Source: Caballeronia sordidicola (lineage in GTDB: Bacteria; Pseudomonadota; Gammaproteobacteria; Burkholderiales; Burkholderiaceae). Taken from it: a DNA stretch of 64,000 bases. How positions within the stretch are numbered: the first letter of the stretch is position 1; each line of letters opens with the position of its first letter. A program made the position numbers and the translations under genes. Positions 16,701 to 24,299 of the stretch are shown here, piece by piece. Below the pieces are notes generated by a model. The model saw nothing but the letters and a program-made list of their open reading frames with translations. It did not search any database and had not been told where the DNA came from. The stretch covers positions 1-64,000 of the forward strand of contig NZ_MTHB01000234.1 of assembly GCF_002220365.1 (NCBI RefSeq), given 5' to 3'.

Positions 16701-17516
16701 CGCGGCGAACGACGTTGTGTTCAGCACCAGCGACACGCCATGATCCGCGCAAAGCTGCTGCACGACTTCGCGACTCAAAGGGTCTTTCAGCGACGCCATC
16801 GCAATCGGCAGCGGGTTGAGGCCCTGCGCTTGCAGGGCCTCGATCAATGCGTCGAACACGTCCGTATTGCCGGACTGCAAATGGGCCCGGTAGAGCAGCA
16901 CGGCAACGACGGGCGCACCGTGAGTCCAACGTTTTTTCCAGTCGTCAACGGTCGCGATCTGCCGCGCCGGATGATAGATTGCCACTGCCGGCAACGGACT
17001 CGGTGCACGCGCTTCACGTCCATACCCCAACGCCTGAAACGCGATGCAACGTAAAAACTCTTCGGCATTTTTCGCGCCGCCCTCGCGCAGATAACGCCAG
17101 AGCTGGTCGCACAATGCGGGCTCAGCCGTACTCTTCGCAACGAGGTTCGGATCTTCCTGCAGATCGCCGGAAAACATCACGAGCATCTGGCCATTGCGGC
17201 GCGCGAGCGCGGTGATGCGCTCGATTCCATAAGGCCAGTACGCTTCGCCGCCGAGGTGATCGATAACGATCACGCGGGCATGTTTCAGCACGTCATCGAC
17301 GTAAAAATCCACCGATGCCGGTTGCCGCAAGAACGCCTGATTGGCGAGCCGCAGCGCTGGAAAATCCGCCTCCAGATGCGGCACGACACTCGCGAGAAGC
17401 GAGAGCGTGGTATCGGCCGAGCTGAGCACCACGATCGGCGCAGGCGTCTGGTCGATACGCATGACGCCGGCTGCGTCGTCGACAAAACCGCCGGGCGTCG
17501 TGCGTAGCAGATGCAT
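13743..17516 (-). CDS. cobN: Cobaltochelatase subunit CobN
   Basis: A 1257-residue CobN, the large porphyrin-binding subunit of the ATP-dependent cobaltochelatase. It is homologous to ChlH/BchH of magnesium chelatase. Recognisable blocks include FYFWLRLRFNVDAIVHVGKHGNLEWLPGK (around residues 528-556), SCWPDLTLGAMPHLYPFIVNDPGEGSQAKRRAQAVIIDHL after it, and the C-terminal VRHLSGTQPHAYNPDHSNP region. Length matches the family. The ATG at 17514-17516 lies three bases after the cobW stop; the gene overlaps the AAA subunit gene by four bases. No frame disruption was seen along its length. Confidence 0.95.
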   Translation of the reverse strand: MHLLRTTPGGFVDDAAGVMRIDQTPAPIVVLSSADTTLSLLASVVPHLEADFPALRLANQAFLRQPASVDFYVDDVLKHARVIVIDHLGGEAYWPYGIERITALARRNGQMLVMFSGDLQEDPNLVAKSTAEPALCDQLWRYLREGGAKNAEEFLRCIAFQALGYGREARAPSPLPAVAIYHPARQIATVDDWKKRWTHGAPVVAVLLYRAHLQSGNTDVFDALIEALQAQGLNPLPIAMASLKDPLSREVVQQLCADHGVSLVLNTTSFAAGVIDDPVPFELAGDAPVLQVILSGGNREDWLKDNHGLNSRDVAMHVALPEVDGRIITRAISFKGLAYRCKITQVDVVRYQPDLERVRFVAELSQRWCRLRQLANAEKRIALVLANYPLSEGRIGNGVGLDTPASVVNILSMLDKEGYRVDEIPADGNALMHALTLGVTNDPVVRDLRPALQSLALDDYLDAFAKLPDNVQQELNTRWGPPESDPTIRRGRFMIAGWRCGHVFIGIQPARSRERGDYASYHDAELVPPHAYLAFYFWLRLRFNVDAIVHVGKHGNLEWLPGKSVALSASCWPDLTLGAMPHLYPFIVNDPGEGSQAKRRAQAVIIDHLMPPLTRAENYGPLQDLERQVDEYYEALMVDPRRAKLLRKTILASIVEHRLHEELGLDKPRDSNTEDALLTRADAYLCELKEAQIRDGLHVFGASPQGVQRRDTLLALGRYPTGDAQGANASVLTALARDLNLGDTFDPLDADWSAPWTGPRPAELNTMIDAPWRHHGDTRERLELLATSLIDRPFDAAGPNTSQVLARLNGDLLARLDACGPQELKQLQRGLDGRFVPPGPSGSPSRGRPDVLPTGRNFYSVDTRAVPTRAAWTLGLKSANLLIERHLQEHGDYPRAIGLSVWGTATMRTGGDDIAQAMALIGVRPKWAAGSNRVTDFEVLPITIFNRPRIDVTLRVSGFFRDAFANLMHLFDAAVQAVAELDDEAEDVNPIRARIMRERDEHMARGLDEKEARLRAGWRVFSTKPGAYGAGLQEMIDAKQWQNDADLARGFQSSGGYAYSQKGDGVEARDTFGARLSTIDVVVQNQDNREHDLLDSNDYHQFQGGMVAAVRHLSGTQPHAYNPDHSNPAAPRIRTLQEEISRVIRSRVVNPKWIDGVKRHGYKGASELAATVDYLFGYDATARVVSDHQYALVADAYVNDADTREFMQQHNPHALHSICERLTEAMQRGLWQSPGAYQDQIERHLLDAEQQLEGQRT

Positions 17517-17519
17517 GGA

Positions 17520-18608
17520 TCAGGCCTGCACGGGTGCGTTGGCGAGCGCGGCAGCCAGCGCTTGTTGCAGACGCGGCTGATCGAGATCTTCACCAATCAG
17601 CACGAACCGGCTGGTCTCGCTGGCCGCTTCGGCAGCAGTCCAGCGGCGGTCGAAGTAGGTATCGAAACGCTGGCCCACCCCTTGCACGACAAGCCGCATG
17701 GGCGTGCCCGGCAACGCCGCGAAACCCTTCACGCGATAGATCGTGTTGGTATCGACCAGTGAGCGCAGTGCGGCAACCACGGCCTCGCGCGACTCGACCC
17801 GCGCTTCCACCACGACTGAATCGAAGTCGTCGTGATGATGATCGGCGTGTCCTTCGTCGTCGACGGAACCATGATGATCGACACGCAGATGAATAGTCGT
17901 TTCCGATGCCGCCTCGAGCCCGAGCAACGCGTGCAGATCGAGCTGACCCATCTGCGCCGGCACGATCTTGACGCCTGCTGGAATCTCGCCGCGAATCAGC
18001 GTTTCCACCGCGCGCTGCTGCGTTTCGTCGATCAGATCGGTCTTGTTGAGAATCACCAGATCCGCTGAAGCAAGCTGATCCTCAAACAATTCGTGCAGCG
18101 GAGATTCGTGATCGAGGTTTGGATCGGCGCGGCGTTGTGCGTCGACAGCCTGCGGGTTCGCCGCGAACTGGCCGCTTGCCGCAGCGGGACCATCGACCAC
18201 GGTCACGACGGCATCCACGGTGAACGCATTCTTGATGGACGGCCAGTTGAAAGCCTGCACGAGCGGCTTGGGCAACGCCAGGCCGGAGGTCTCGATCAGC
18301 ACGTGATCGATCTGATCACGCCGCTCGACGAGTTGCTCCATCACCGGGTAAAACTCTTCCTGCACCGTGCAGCAGAGACAACCGTTCGACAGTTCATACA
18401 GATTCGGTTGATCCGTGGCGCTTTCGTCCTCGCAACCGATGTTGCAGCCCTTCAGGATTTCGCCGTCGATGCCCAGTTCGCCGAATTCGTTCACGATCAC
18501 CGCGATCCGCAGCCCTTTCGCGTTTTGCAGGATGTGCCGCATCAATGTGGTCTTGCCGCTGCCGAGGAAACCCGTTACGACCGTGACCGGGATTTTGCGC
18601 ATTTGCAT
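17520..18608 (-). CDS. cobW: CobW-family GTP-dependent cobalt chaperone
   Basis: A 362-residue G3E-family GTPase. The P-loop is GFLGSGKTTLM near residues 11-21. The metal-binding CxCC motif is in LSNGCLCCTVQEEF. A His/Asp-rich segment (DEGHADHHHDDFD) lies before the C-terminal CobW_C domain. CobW-type proteins deliver cobalt to the chelatase, which fits its place directly upstream of cobN. I chose the ATG at 18606-18608, with GGAG six bases upstream; a second in-frame ATG follows at 18600-18602. The frame stays open to 18728 but the extension is not family-like. The message begins with a cobalamin riboswitch. Confidence 0.93.
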   Translation of the reverse strand: MQMRKIPVTVVTGFLGSGKTTLMRHILQNAKGLRIAVIVNEFGELGIDGEILKGCNIGCEDESATDQPNLYELSNGCLCCTVQEEFYPVMEQLVERRDQIDHVLIETSGLALPKPLVQAFNWPSIKNAFTVDAVVTVVDGPAAASGQFAANPQAVDAQRRADPNLDHESPLHELFEDQLASADLVILNKTDLIDETQQRAVETLIRGEIPAGVKIVPAQMGQLDLHALLGLEAASETTIHLRVDHHGSVDDEGHADHHHDDFDSVVVEARVESREAVVAALRSLVDTNTIYRVKGFAALPGTPMRLVVQGVGQRFDTYFDRRWTAAEAASETSRFVLIGEDLDQPRLQQALAAALANAPVQA

Positions 18609-18794
18609 CCGTTGCTCCGTTGTATCGATTGGCTGCTTGCTGCCGGAATGCGTCGCCCTTTGCTGACTCAAGCGCTGACTCGAGCGAGCAATGAATGCGC
18701 GCGCGGACGTCGCGATGCAGGATGGCAATCCGGAAAAGCATGGTGAAAAGTGTCGAGCGCATGCCGCATCCCCGCGACAAACGTCCGCTCCAAG

Positions 18795-19050
18795 TGCTGA
18801 CTCGTTCCGGCCGGTATCCGGGCTGGCGAAAATGCCGCTTCACCTTCCCACATGATGTATCCATGCAGTGGTATTTCGAAGCCGGCTTTACCGTGCGAAG
18901 TGGCGTGAATCAGGGTGAAGCCACGTCGCGCGATTTTCGCTTTACCGTTGCGGGGGCAGCGCAGGTTGGCACGGCCGGGGTTCCGGCAACGCTCCCTGCT
19001 TCCCGTTTAACTGCGCGCAGCAGAGGCCGCGCGCGAGCACCAGAAAACTA
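18795..19050 (-). promoter_or_regulatory. Cobalamin riboswitch controlling cobW-cobN-chelatase unit
   Basis: Read on the minus strand: CTGGTGCTCGCGCG, then GTTAAACGGGAAGCAGGGAG, CTGCCCCCGCAACGGTAAA, a GGGAAGGTGAAGCGGC block and the B12 box CAGCCCGGATACCGGCC (18825-18809). A leader of about 190 bases separates it from cobW. It contains CGCGGGGATGCGGCATGCG (about 18780-18760), a conserved-looking tail that could form the expression platform. Architecture and motif wording are nearly the same as in the cobA riboswitch at 19230-19510, so the two probably arose by duplication. Confidence 0.93.
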
Positions 19051-19229
19051 CCGCGAAGTCTAGGCTGATGGGGGATAAGCGTCAAGGTTTGGACGGGGCG
19101 CGGATGGGGGTTCAGGGCCGGCCTGCGGACGAAAGCCCTTGCCGCTGCCAGCGCACTAAACCTGCTCTGCCGGACGGTCCCAGCCTGTAAAAGCCCAGCG
19201 CAAACAACACCCGCTGTGCTATCTTTGGC

Positions 19230-19510
19230 CCGCGTCTGGTGCTCACGCGCGCTTTTCCCGCGCGCGTAGTTAAACGGGAAACAGGATGTGCACGCGCGTA
19301 TTTTCAAGGCTTACGCTTCAGGCCTCACGCGCCGTGTCGACAAAAACCTGTGCTGTCCCCGCAACGGTATGCGACCCGCGCCCGCTTCGACTGACTCTCG
19401 TTCCTGACTCTCATTCGAACCGGGCGCCCATTTCCTCCACAGCCACTGCGCAAGCGAGCGGGAAGGCGAGCGGAATGCGGTCGCGAAGCCCGGATACCGG
19501 CCAGTCGCCA
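19230..19510 (+). promoter_or_regulatory. Cobalamin riboswitch controlling cobA-cobE-cobO-cobB unit
   Basis: Plus-strand elements in order: CTGGTGCTCACGCGCG from 19236, TAGTTAAACGGGAAACAGG from 19267, GCTGTCCCCGCAACGGTATG near 19352-19371, AGCCACTGCGCAAGCGAG with GGGAAGGCGAG near 19441-19469, and the B12 box AGCCCGGATACCGGCC at 19487-19502. It lies about 175 bases upstream of cobA. The stretch 19051-19229 between this riboswitch and the leftward one must hold two divergent promoters; I could not place them with confidence. Confidence 0.93.
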
Positions 19511-19683
19511 AGTGGCGCGCTCTAAAAGCGCGCCGGACGCCAAATCCGCGAGGGACGGATGAAGGACGTAATGCTCATATCGTCTTACATGAATCCAATT
19601 TTGCAACGCTTGCGCCCGTTCTCGCACCGACCGTTCTGCTGGCTATCTAGCGCGTTTCCGGGTCGCGCCAACGAGGCGCAATC

Positions 19684-20457
19684 ATGAGCACGCCCGCCCG
19701 CGTCTGGCTGATCGGCGCCGGCCCCGGCGACGTCGAGTTGATGACGCTCAAAGCCGTGCGCGCGCTGTCGGAAGCCGATGTCGTCCTCGTCGACGACCTG
19801 GTGAATCCCGACGTGCTGAAGTTCGCCCGTGCCAACGCCGTCATTCGTTACGTCGGCAAGCGCGGCGGACATCCGTCTACCCCGCAAGCAGCGATCATCG
19901 AAGACATGCTGGCCCATGTGCGCGCCGGCCACGTCGTCGCGCGGCTGAAAGGCGGCGATCCGTTCGTCTTCGGTCGCGGCGGCGAAGAAGTCCAGGCGCT
20001 GCATGCGGCAGGCGTGCAAGTGGAGGTGGTCTGCGGCATCACGGCAGGCATTGCCGCGCCGGCTGCCGTCGGCATTGCGGTCACGCATCGCGATCACACC
20101 ATGGGCGTCGTGTTCGTCACCGGCCACGGCGCCAGTCGCGAAGCGGGCGCAAATGCAGCCGAGCCCGACTGGCGCGCGCTGGTCGCGACGAAAATGACAC
20201 TGGTCGTGTATATGGGCGTACGGCGGCTCACCGATATCACACGCGCGTTGGTCGATGCCGGACTCGATCCGCAGACGCCGGCGGCCGCCATAGAACGCGC
20301 TACACGTCCCGATCAACGGCATCTGCGAGCGCCGCTCAGGTACCTCGCCCGTGCGGTGGAAGACGCGGGAATCGGTGCACCAGCGATCGTCGTGATCGGC
20401 TCGGTTGCCGGGCTGGGGATGGCGAGCGCGCTGGATTACGTCGCACAGCAATCATGA
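19684..20457 (+). CDS. cobA: Uroporphyrinogen-III C-methyltransferase
   Basis: A 257-residue SUMT enzyme that methylates uroporphyrinogen III at C2 and C7 to make precorrin-2, the entry to corrin and siroheme synthesis. Motifs: VWLIGAGPGDVELMTLKAVR, ARLKGGDPFVFGRGGEE near residues 83-99, VVCGITAGIAAPAAVGIAVT, and MGVRRLTDI. There is no CysG-type dehydrogenase domain, so it is a stand-alone enzyme devoted to the cob pathway. It overlaps cobE by four bases and is under the riboswitch at 19230-19510. Confidence 0.95.
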   Translation: MSTPARVWLIGAGPGDVELMTLKAVRALSEADVVLVDDLVNPDVLKFARANAVIRYVGKRGGHPSTPQAAIIEDMLAHVRAGHVVARLKGGDPFVFGRGGEEVQALHAAGVQVEVVCGITAGIAAPAAVGIAVTHRDHTMGVVFVTGHGASREAGANAAEPDWRALVATKMTLVVYMGVRRLTDITRALVDAGLDPQTPAAAIERATRPDQRHLRAPLRYLARAVEDAGIGAPAIVVIGSVAGLGMASALDYVAQQS

Positions 20458-20825
20458 GCACATGGGTCATCGGCATAGGCTGCCGGCGCGGTGTAAGTGT
20501 CGAACAGATTCATGTTGCCGTGTTCGCGGCGTTGGGGACGCGGCCGCTGGCGAGCACTCGGGCGCTGGCATCGATCGATAGCAAGAAAGATGAAACAGCC
20601 CTGCTCGAATTCGCTGCTCGCCACGGTTTGCCGCTGCTTTTTTTTTCGAAGCAGAGCATCGCGCAGGTTGAAACCCGCAGGTCGGAACAGGTTCAGGCGC
20701 TGCTCGGCATTGACGGCGTCTGCGAACCTTGCGCGCTGCTGGCGTCGCGCAACGGGCGAATCATAGTGCCGAAAAAAGTGACCGATGGCGTGACCGTCGC
20801 TATCGCCGCAGACGACCTCAGGTAA
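20454..20825 (+). CDS. cobE: CobE / CbiG C-terminal-like protein
   Basis: A 123-residue protein of the CobE/CbiG_C family. The N-terminal WVIGIGCRRGVSVEQI carries the Gly-Cys-Arg-Arg signature. SIDSKKDETALLEFAARHGLPLLFFS is the second conserved block. CobE is required for aerobic cobalamin synthesis in other species but its chemistry is unsettled. It overlaps the cobA end as ATGA. A run of nine T at 20638-20646 encodes part of LLFFS and could be prone to slippage. A degenerate copy of this fold appears inside the cobJ fusion. Confidence 0.88.
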   Translation: MSTWVIGIGCRRGVSVEQIHVAVFAALGTRPLASTRALASIDSKKDETALLEFAARHGLPLLFFSKQSIAQVETRRSEQVQALLGIDGVCEPCALLASRNGRIIVPKKVTDGVTVAIAADDLR

Positions 20826-20857
20826 CAAAACAAGCAACAGACTGACAACCAGAGAAC

Positions 20858-21463
20858 ATGATGAAAACGGACGAAGAATCGCATCTGCGCATGACCCAGC
20901 GACGCAAGGAAGGCCACGAAAAAAAGCAGGCCGCCGCCGCGCTTGAGAAAGGCCTCCTGATCGTCAACACGGGTACGGGCAAGGGTAAGACCACTGCGGC
21001 GTTCGGCATGGCGGTGCGTGTGCTCGGACATGGCATGCGGCTCGGCGTGGTGCAGTTCATCAAGGGTGCGCTGCATACGTCCGAACGCGATTTCCTCGGC
21101 GCAATCGCGAACTGCGATTTCGTCACCATGGGCGACGGCTACACGTGGGACACGCAGAATCGCGATGCCGATATCGCGACCGCTCGCAAGGGCTGGGACG
21201 CCGCGTGCAAGATGATTGAAAGCGGCGAGTATCAGATGGTCGTGCTCGACGAACTGTGCACGGTGCTCAAGTACGAATACCTGCCGCTCGACGAAGTGCT
21301 CGCGGTGCTCACCGCACGGCCCGCGATGCTGCATGTGGTCGTGACGGGCCGCCACGCGCCCGAGGCGCTGATCGAAGTGGCCGATCTCGTGACGGAGATG
21401 CGTCCCATCAAGCATCCGTATCGCGAGCAAGGCGTGAAGGCGCAACGCGGCGTCGAGTTCTGA
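20858..21463 (+). CDS. cobO: Cob(I)yrinic acid a,c-diamide adenosyltransferase
   Basis: A 201-residue CobO/BtuR adenosyltransferase that attaches the 5'-deoxyadenosyl ligand of ATP to cobalt. The modified P-loop is NTGTGKGKTTAAFGMAVR, followed by VVQFIKGALHTSERDFL, and VLDELCTVLKYEYL carries the acidic active-site segment. The C-terminal LVTEMRPIKHPYREQGVKAQ is characteristic. Two tandem ATG codons (20858 and 20861) are possible starts. It is the third gene of the cobA unit and sits one base before the cobB GTG start. Confidence 0.95.
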   Translation: MMKTDEESHLRMTQRRKEGHEKKQAAAALEKGLLIVNTGTGKGKTTAAFGMAVRVLGHGMRLGVVQFIKGALHTSERDFLGAIANCDFVTMGDGYTWDTQNRDADIATARKGWDAACKMIESGEYQMVVLDELCTVLKYEYLPLDEVLAVLTARPAMLHVVVTGRHAPEALIEVADLVTEMRPIKHPYREQGVKAQRGVEF

Positions 21464-21464
21464 C

Positions 21465-22763
21465 GTGCGCGCCTGCCCCGCTTTATTCATCAGCGCGCCC
21501 GCGTCGAACCAGGGCAAGACCACCGTCACCGCCGGGCTCGCGCGCTATCACGCGCGGCAAGGCCTGCGGGTGCGGGTCTTCAAGACCGGCCCTGACTTTC
21601 TCGATCCGATGATCCTGGAACGCGCGTCCGGCGCGCCGGTGTATTCGCTGCATTTGTGGATGGTCGGCGAAAGCGGCTGCCGTGCGCTGCTCGCGCAGGC
21701 GTCGCAGGAAGCCGATTTGATCCTGATCGAAGGCGTGATGGGCCTCTTCGACGGCACGCCCAGCAGCGCTGATCTTGCGGCCACGTTCGGCGTGCCGGTG
21801 CTTGCCGTGATCGGCGCGCACGGCATGGCGCAGACCTTCGGTGCCATGGCATTCGGGCTCGCGCGCTACCGCGCGGATCTGCCCTTTTATGGTGTGCTCG
21901 CCAATCGCGTGGCGTCGGCACGGCACGCGCAAATGCTAAGCGAAGCCATCCCCGAAGGCATTCGATATTGCGGTCATCTGTCGAGCACCGACAACATTGC
22001 GCTACCCGGACGGCACCTGGGCCTCACGCAAGCATCGGAGGTGGCGGACATCGATGCGCGGCTGGACCGCGCAGCGGACGCCATCGGCGAGACGACGCTG
22101 CGCGAGTTGCCGCCCGCGGTCATGTTCCATCACGAAACCGTCGACCAGCCGCCGCGTTTGCTGGAGGGCATGCACATCGCCATTGCCCGCGATGCCGCGT
22201 TTTCGTTCATCTACCCTGCGAATCTCGATCTGCTGGTGGCGATGGGCGCAACGCTCGCCCCCTTCTCGCCGCTTGCCGATGAACCCGTTCCCGCGCATGC
22301 CGATGCGCTTTATCTGCCCGGCGGATATCCGGAATTGCACGCCGCCCGGCTCGCAGCGAACGCAGTGAGTGCGGCCTCGATTCGAGCGCATGTTGAGGCG
22401 GGCAAAGCGGTGGTCGCGGAATGCGGCGGCATGCTGTATCTGCTCGATTCACTAACGGATATCGAAGGCTCGCAGCATGCGATGCTTGCCCTTCTGCCGG
22501 GACAAGCGAAAATGCAGAAACGCCTGGCACGGCTAGCCATGCAGCGTGTTGAAAGCCGCCACGGCATCCACACCGGCCACACCTTCCACTACTCGTCCAT
22601 GACAACGAGCATGTCGCCGGTGCTTACCGCGACGCACGCCACCACGGGCGTGGAAGGCGAAGCGATCTATCGTCATGGCCCGATCACCGCCACTTACATG
22701 CACACTTACTGGCCGACGAATCCGGTGGCGGCAGCCGCCCTCTTTCGCGGCGAAACTTTATGA
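21465..22763 (+). CDS. cobB: Cobyrinate / hydrogenobyrinate a,c-diamide synthase
   Basis: A 432-residue amidotransferase. The N-terminal half is an ATP-binding dethiobiotin-synthetase-like domain with ISAPASNQGKTTVTAGLARY. The C-terminal half is a class I glutamine amidotransferase (GATase_3) with YLPGGYPELHAARLA and the catalytic Cys in AECGGMLYLLDSLTD. It amidates the a and c side chains before cobalt insertion. It starts with GTG one base after cobO. The end overlaps the DUF1289 gene by four bases. Confidence 0.94.
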   Translation: MRACPALFISAPASNQGKTTVTAGLARYHARQGLRVRVFKTGPDFLDPMILERASGAPVYSLHLWMVGESGCRALLAQASQEADLILIEGVMGLFDGTPSSADLAATFGVPVLAVIGAHGMAQTFGAMAFGLARYRADLPFYGVLANRVASARHAQMLSEAIPEGIRYCGHLSSTDNIALPGRHLGLTQASEVADIDARLDRAADAIGETTLRELPPAVMFHHETVDQPPRLLEGMHIAIARDAAFSFIYPANLDLLVAMGATLAPFSPLADEPVPAHADALYLPGGYPELHAARLAANAVSAASIRAHVEAGKAVVAECGGMLYLLDSLTDIEGSQHAMLALLPGQAKMQKRLARLAMQRVESRHGIHTGHTFHYSSMTTSMSPVLTATHATTGVEGEAIYRHGPITATYMHTYWPTNPVAAAALFRGETL

Positions 22764-23008
22764 CAACGCCTATGGAACTGCCGATAGAAACGGAAATACC
22801 GCTCGAACTCACGTTCACCATCGCGCGCGCAAAACAGCTTCAACCCGTGGGTTCGCCTTGCACGGACGTATGCCGGCTCGACAAGATCACGGGTCATTGC
22901 GAAGGCTGCTTCAGAAGCCGCGAAGAAATCAAGGCATGGAAAACGATGGCCGACGGCGACAAGCTCGCACTGTTCGATACCCTGCTTGCACGCAAGGCCG
23001 CACGATGA
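22760..23008 (+). CDS. DUF1289 family small Cys-rich protein
   Basis: An 82-residue protein. Its core, GSPCTDVCRLDKITGHCEGC followed by FRSREEIKAWKTM, is the DUF1289 signature with four Cys (C-x3-C-x8-C-x2-C) that could bind Zn or an Fe-S cluster. Its function is unknown in general. Here it is translationally coupled to cobB (ATGA overlap), so it is made with the cobA-E-O-B proteins under riboswitch control. A start at 22772 is also possible. Confidence 0.85.
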   Translation: MTTPMELPIETEIPLELTFTIARAKQLQPVGSPCTDVCRLDKITGHCEGCFRSREEIKAWKTMADGDKLALFDTLLARKAAR

Positions 23009-23012
23009 AAAA

Positions 23013-23034
23013 GGGGCGGCCCGCAGGCCGCCCC
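23013..23034. terminator. Bidirectional-looking stem-loop between DUF1289 and cbtA genes
   Basis: GGGGCGGCC at 23013-23021 pairs perfectly with GGCCGCCCC at 23026-23034 around a CGCA loop. An A-run precedes it, which becomes a U-run for the leftward message. It sits in the 52-base gap between two convergent genes, so it fits best as terminator of the cbtBA message. Confidence 0.8.
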
Positions 23035-23060
23035 TCATTGAATCGAAATTAACAAAGCGC

Positions 23061-23828
23061 TCAGGCCGAAGCGATCCGCCGTGCCGGCACCTTTTCCAAC
23101 TCGCGTTGCGCGAGCGCGCCGAAGAGCAAGCCGAGCGTGGTCCAGATCACTGCCTGGATACCAATTGCCGCCACGCGGAACTTCCACAGCAGCGCCGCTG
23201 AGAACAGCCTGGGCACTTCGTCGATCGGCGGCAGCGCAAGGTATGCCAGCGCCATCAGCACAATGTACACGGCAACCGAGATCAGCACCGCGTTCCAGTT
23301 GCCGTGGCGCGCTTGCAGACGACGCTGCAGACGCACGGCAAACACCGCCACGATCAGCGAGATAGCGACCATGCCGAAAAGCAGCGCGGTCCGCGCCCCG
23401 ATTGTGTCAGGATTGCCCACGGAAGGCGGATTAGGCGGGTATTTAAGGAACGGCACGATGGCAACAGTCACGAAGCCGAACAAGCCGAGCAACGCCGATG
23501 TGCCGCGTGCGCGCAAAGTGCCAATCCTCCCATACGAAAAAGCGAACACGAGCGAGAACAGGCCGCCCAACGCTGTCCCGAACACGCAGACACCGGTCAG
23601 CAAACCCAGCCCCGCTTGCGTGCCGCGACTCACCAGCTCTACGTCGTCGGCAGGATCGTGCGGATGCCCAGCCGCTGCGTCCGCTTGCTCGCGCAGCTTG
23701 TCCTGCTGAGACTCGAATGCAATCGCGCGATCAACCGCAGGCTCGCCAAACGTTTTGGCCACGCAAAAGCCGAGCAGGCCCGCGACGAGTCCCGCGATCA
23801 TGCCGCGTATCAAAAGGTTTCGGATCAT
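23061..23828 (-). CDS. cbtA: Cobalt transporter subunit CbtA
   Basis: A 255-residue membrane protein with about five to six hydrophobic segments. It begins MIRNLLIRGMIAGLVAGLLG and contains VSRGTQAGLGLLTGVCVFGTALG, both typical of CbtA. CbtA with CbtB is a predicted cobalt uptake system repeatedly found next to B12 genes; transport has been inferred from genomic context more than from biochemistry. It lies eight bases after cbtB and shares its riboswitch. Confidence 0.9.
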   Translation of the reverse strand: MIRNLLIRGMIAGLVAGLLGFCVAKTFGEPAVDRAIAFESQQDKLREQADAAAGHPHDPADDVELVSRGTQAGLGLLTGVCVFGTALGGLFSLVFAFSYGRIGTLRARGTSALLGLFGFVTVAIVPFLKYPPNPPSVGNPDTIGARTALLFGMVAISLIVAVFAVRLQRRLQARHGNWNAVLISVAVYIVLMALAYLALPPIDEVPRLFSAALLWKFRVAAIGIQAVIWTTLGLLFGALAQRELEKVPARRIASA

Positions 23829-23836
23829 GGTCGGAC

Positions 23837-24070
23837 TCAGTGGCAGGGAAAGCCGACCAGATGGCGACCGTCGTGGACGAACTCGTGGATATACATGCCC
23901 TGGAAGATCGAGGTCGCGCCCTGTTCGGCACCGACAAAATAAATCGCGAGCAGCGCAAGCAGGCCAATAAAGATTGCCCAGGGCAACACTTCACGCACCG
24001 GAATGGGCATGGGTGCATCAAATGCGGGATTGTTGCCAGAGAAACTGGCGGATGCGGCTGGCTGGTTCAT
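23837..24070 (-). CDS. cbtB: Cobalt transporter subunit CbtB
   Basis: A 77-residue protein with one transmembrane helix (EVLPWAIFIGLLALLAIYFVG) and a C-terminal FVHDGRHLVGFPCH. This His-rich tail, HEFVHDGRH...GFPCH, is the CbtB signature and is presumed to bind cobalt. The frame extends to 24271, but that extension reads through the riboswitch, so I chose the ATG at 24068-24070. Confidence 0.92.
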   Translation of the reverse strand: MNQPAASASFSGNNPAFDAPMPIPVREVLPWAIFIGLLALLAIYFVGAEQGATSIFQGMYIHEFVHDGRHLVGFPCH

Positions 24071-24114
24071 GAACGACTCCAAGGGAATGCGCGTCCCGTA
24101 AGACAAGAAAGGCT

Positions 24115-24250
24115 GCAGCGGGGGTCTGACTTGCAGACGCTGGAAGAAGGCTGAAGCCCTATCAGTCCCATTCGACATCCGCTCACAGTGGCGCGACCGT
24201 GCCGGGTTTTCACCGGCTTCCTCGCGCTGCAAGCTTGCCATTCTAAAATG
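24115..24250 (-). promoter_or_regulatory. Cobalamin riboswitch (compact variant) controlling cbtBA
   Basis: On the minus strand the core reads GAGGAAGCCGGTGAAAACCC, GGCACGGTCGCGCC, ACTGTGAGCGG, and ends with AAGTCAGACC. This is the shorter cobalamin element typical of cobalt/B12 transport genes, differing from the three longer ones in this locus: it lacks the GGTGCCC/AAACGGGAA arm and its B12 box is divergent. It starts about 45 bases before cbtB. Confidence 0.88.
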
Positions 24251-24299
24251 AGTTGGTGGAATGTAAAGCAATCCGTTAGCAATTCCTTAATCGAGCGAC

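Noticed and set aside
15537..17054. A 505-codon plus-strand frame opposite cobN
   Set aside because: It mirrors the codon bias of cobN, has no recognisable motif and no ribosome site.
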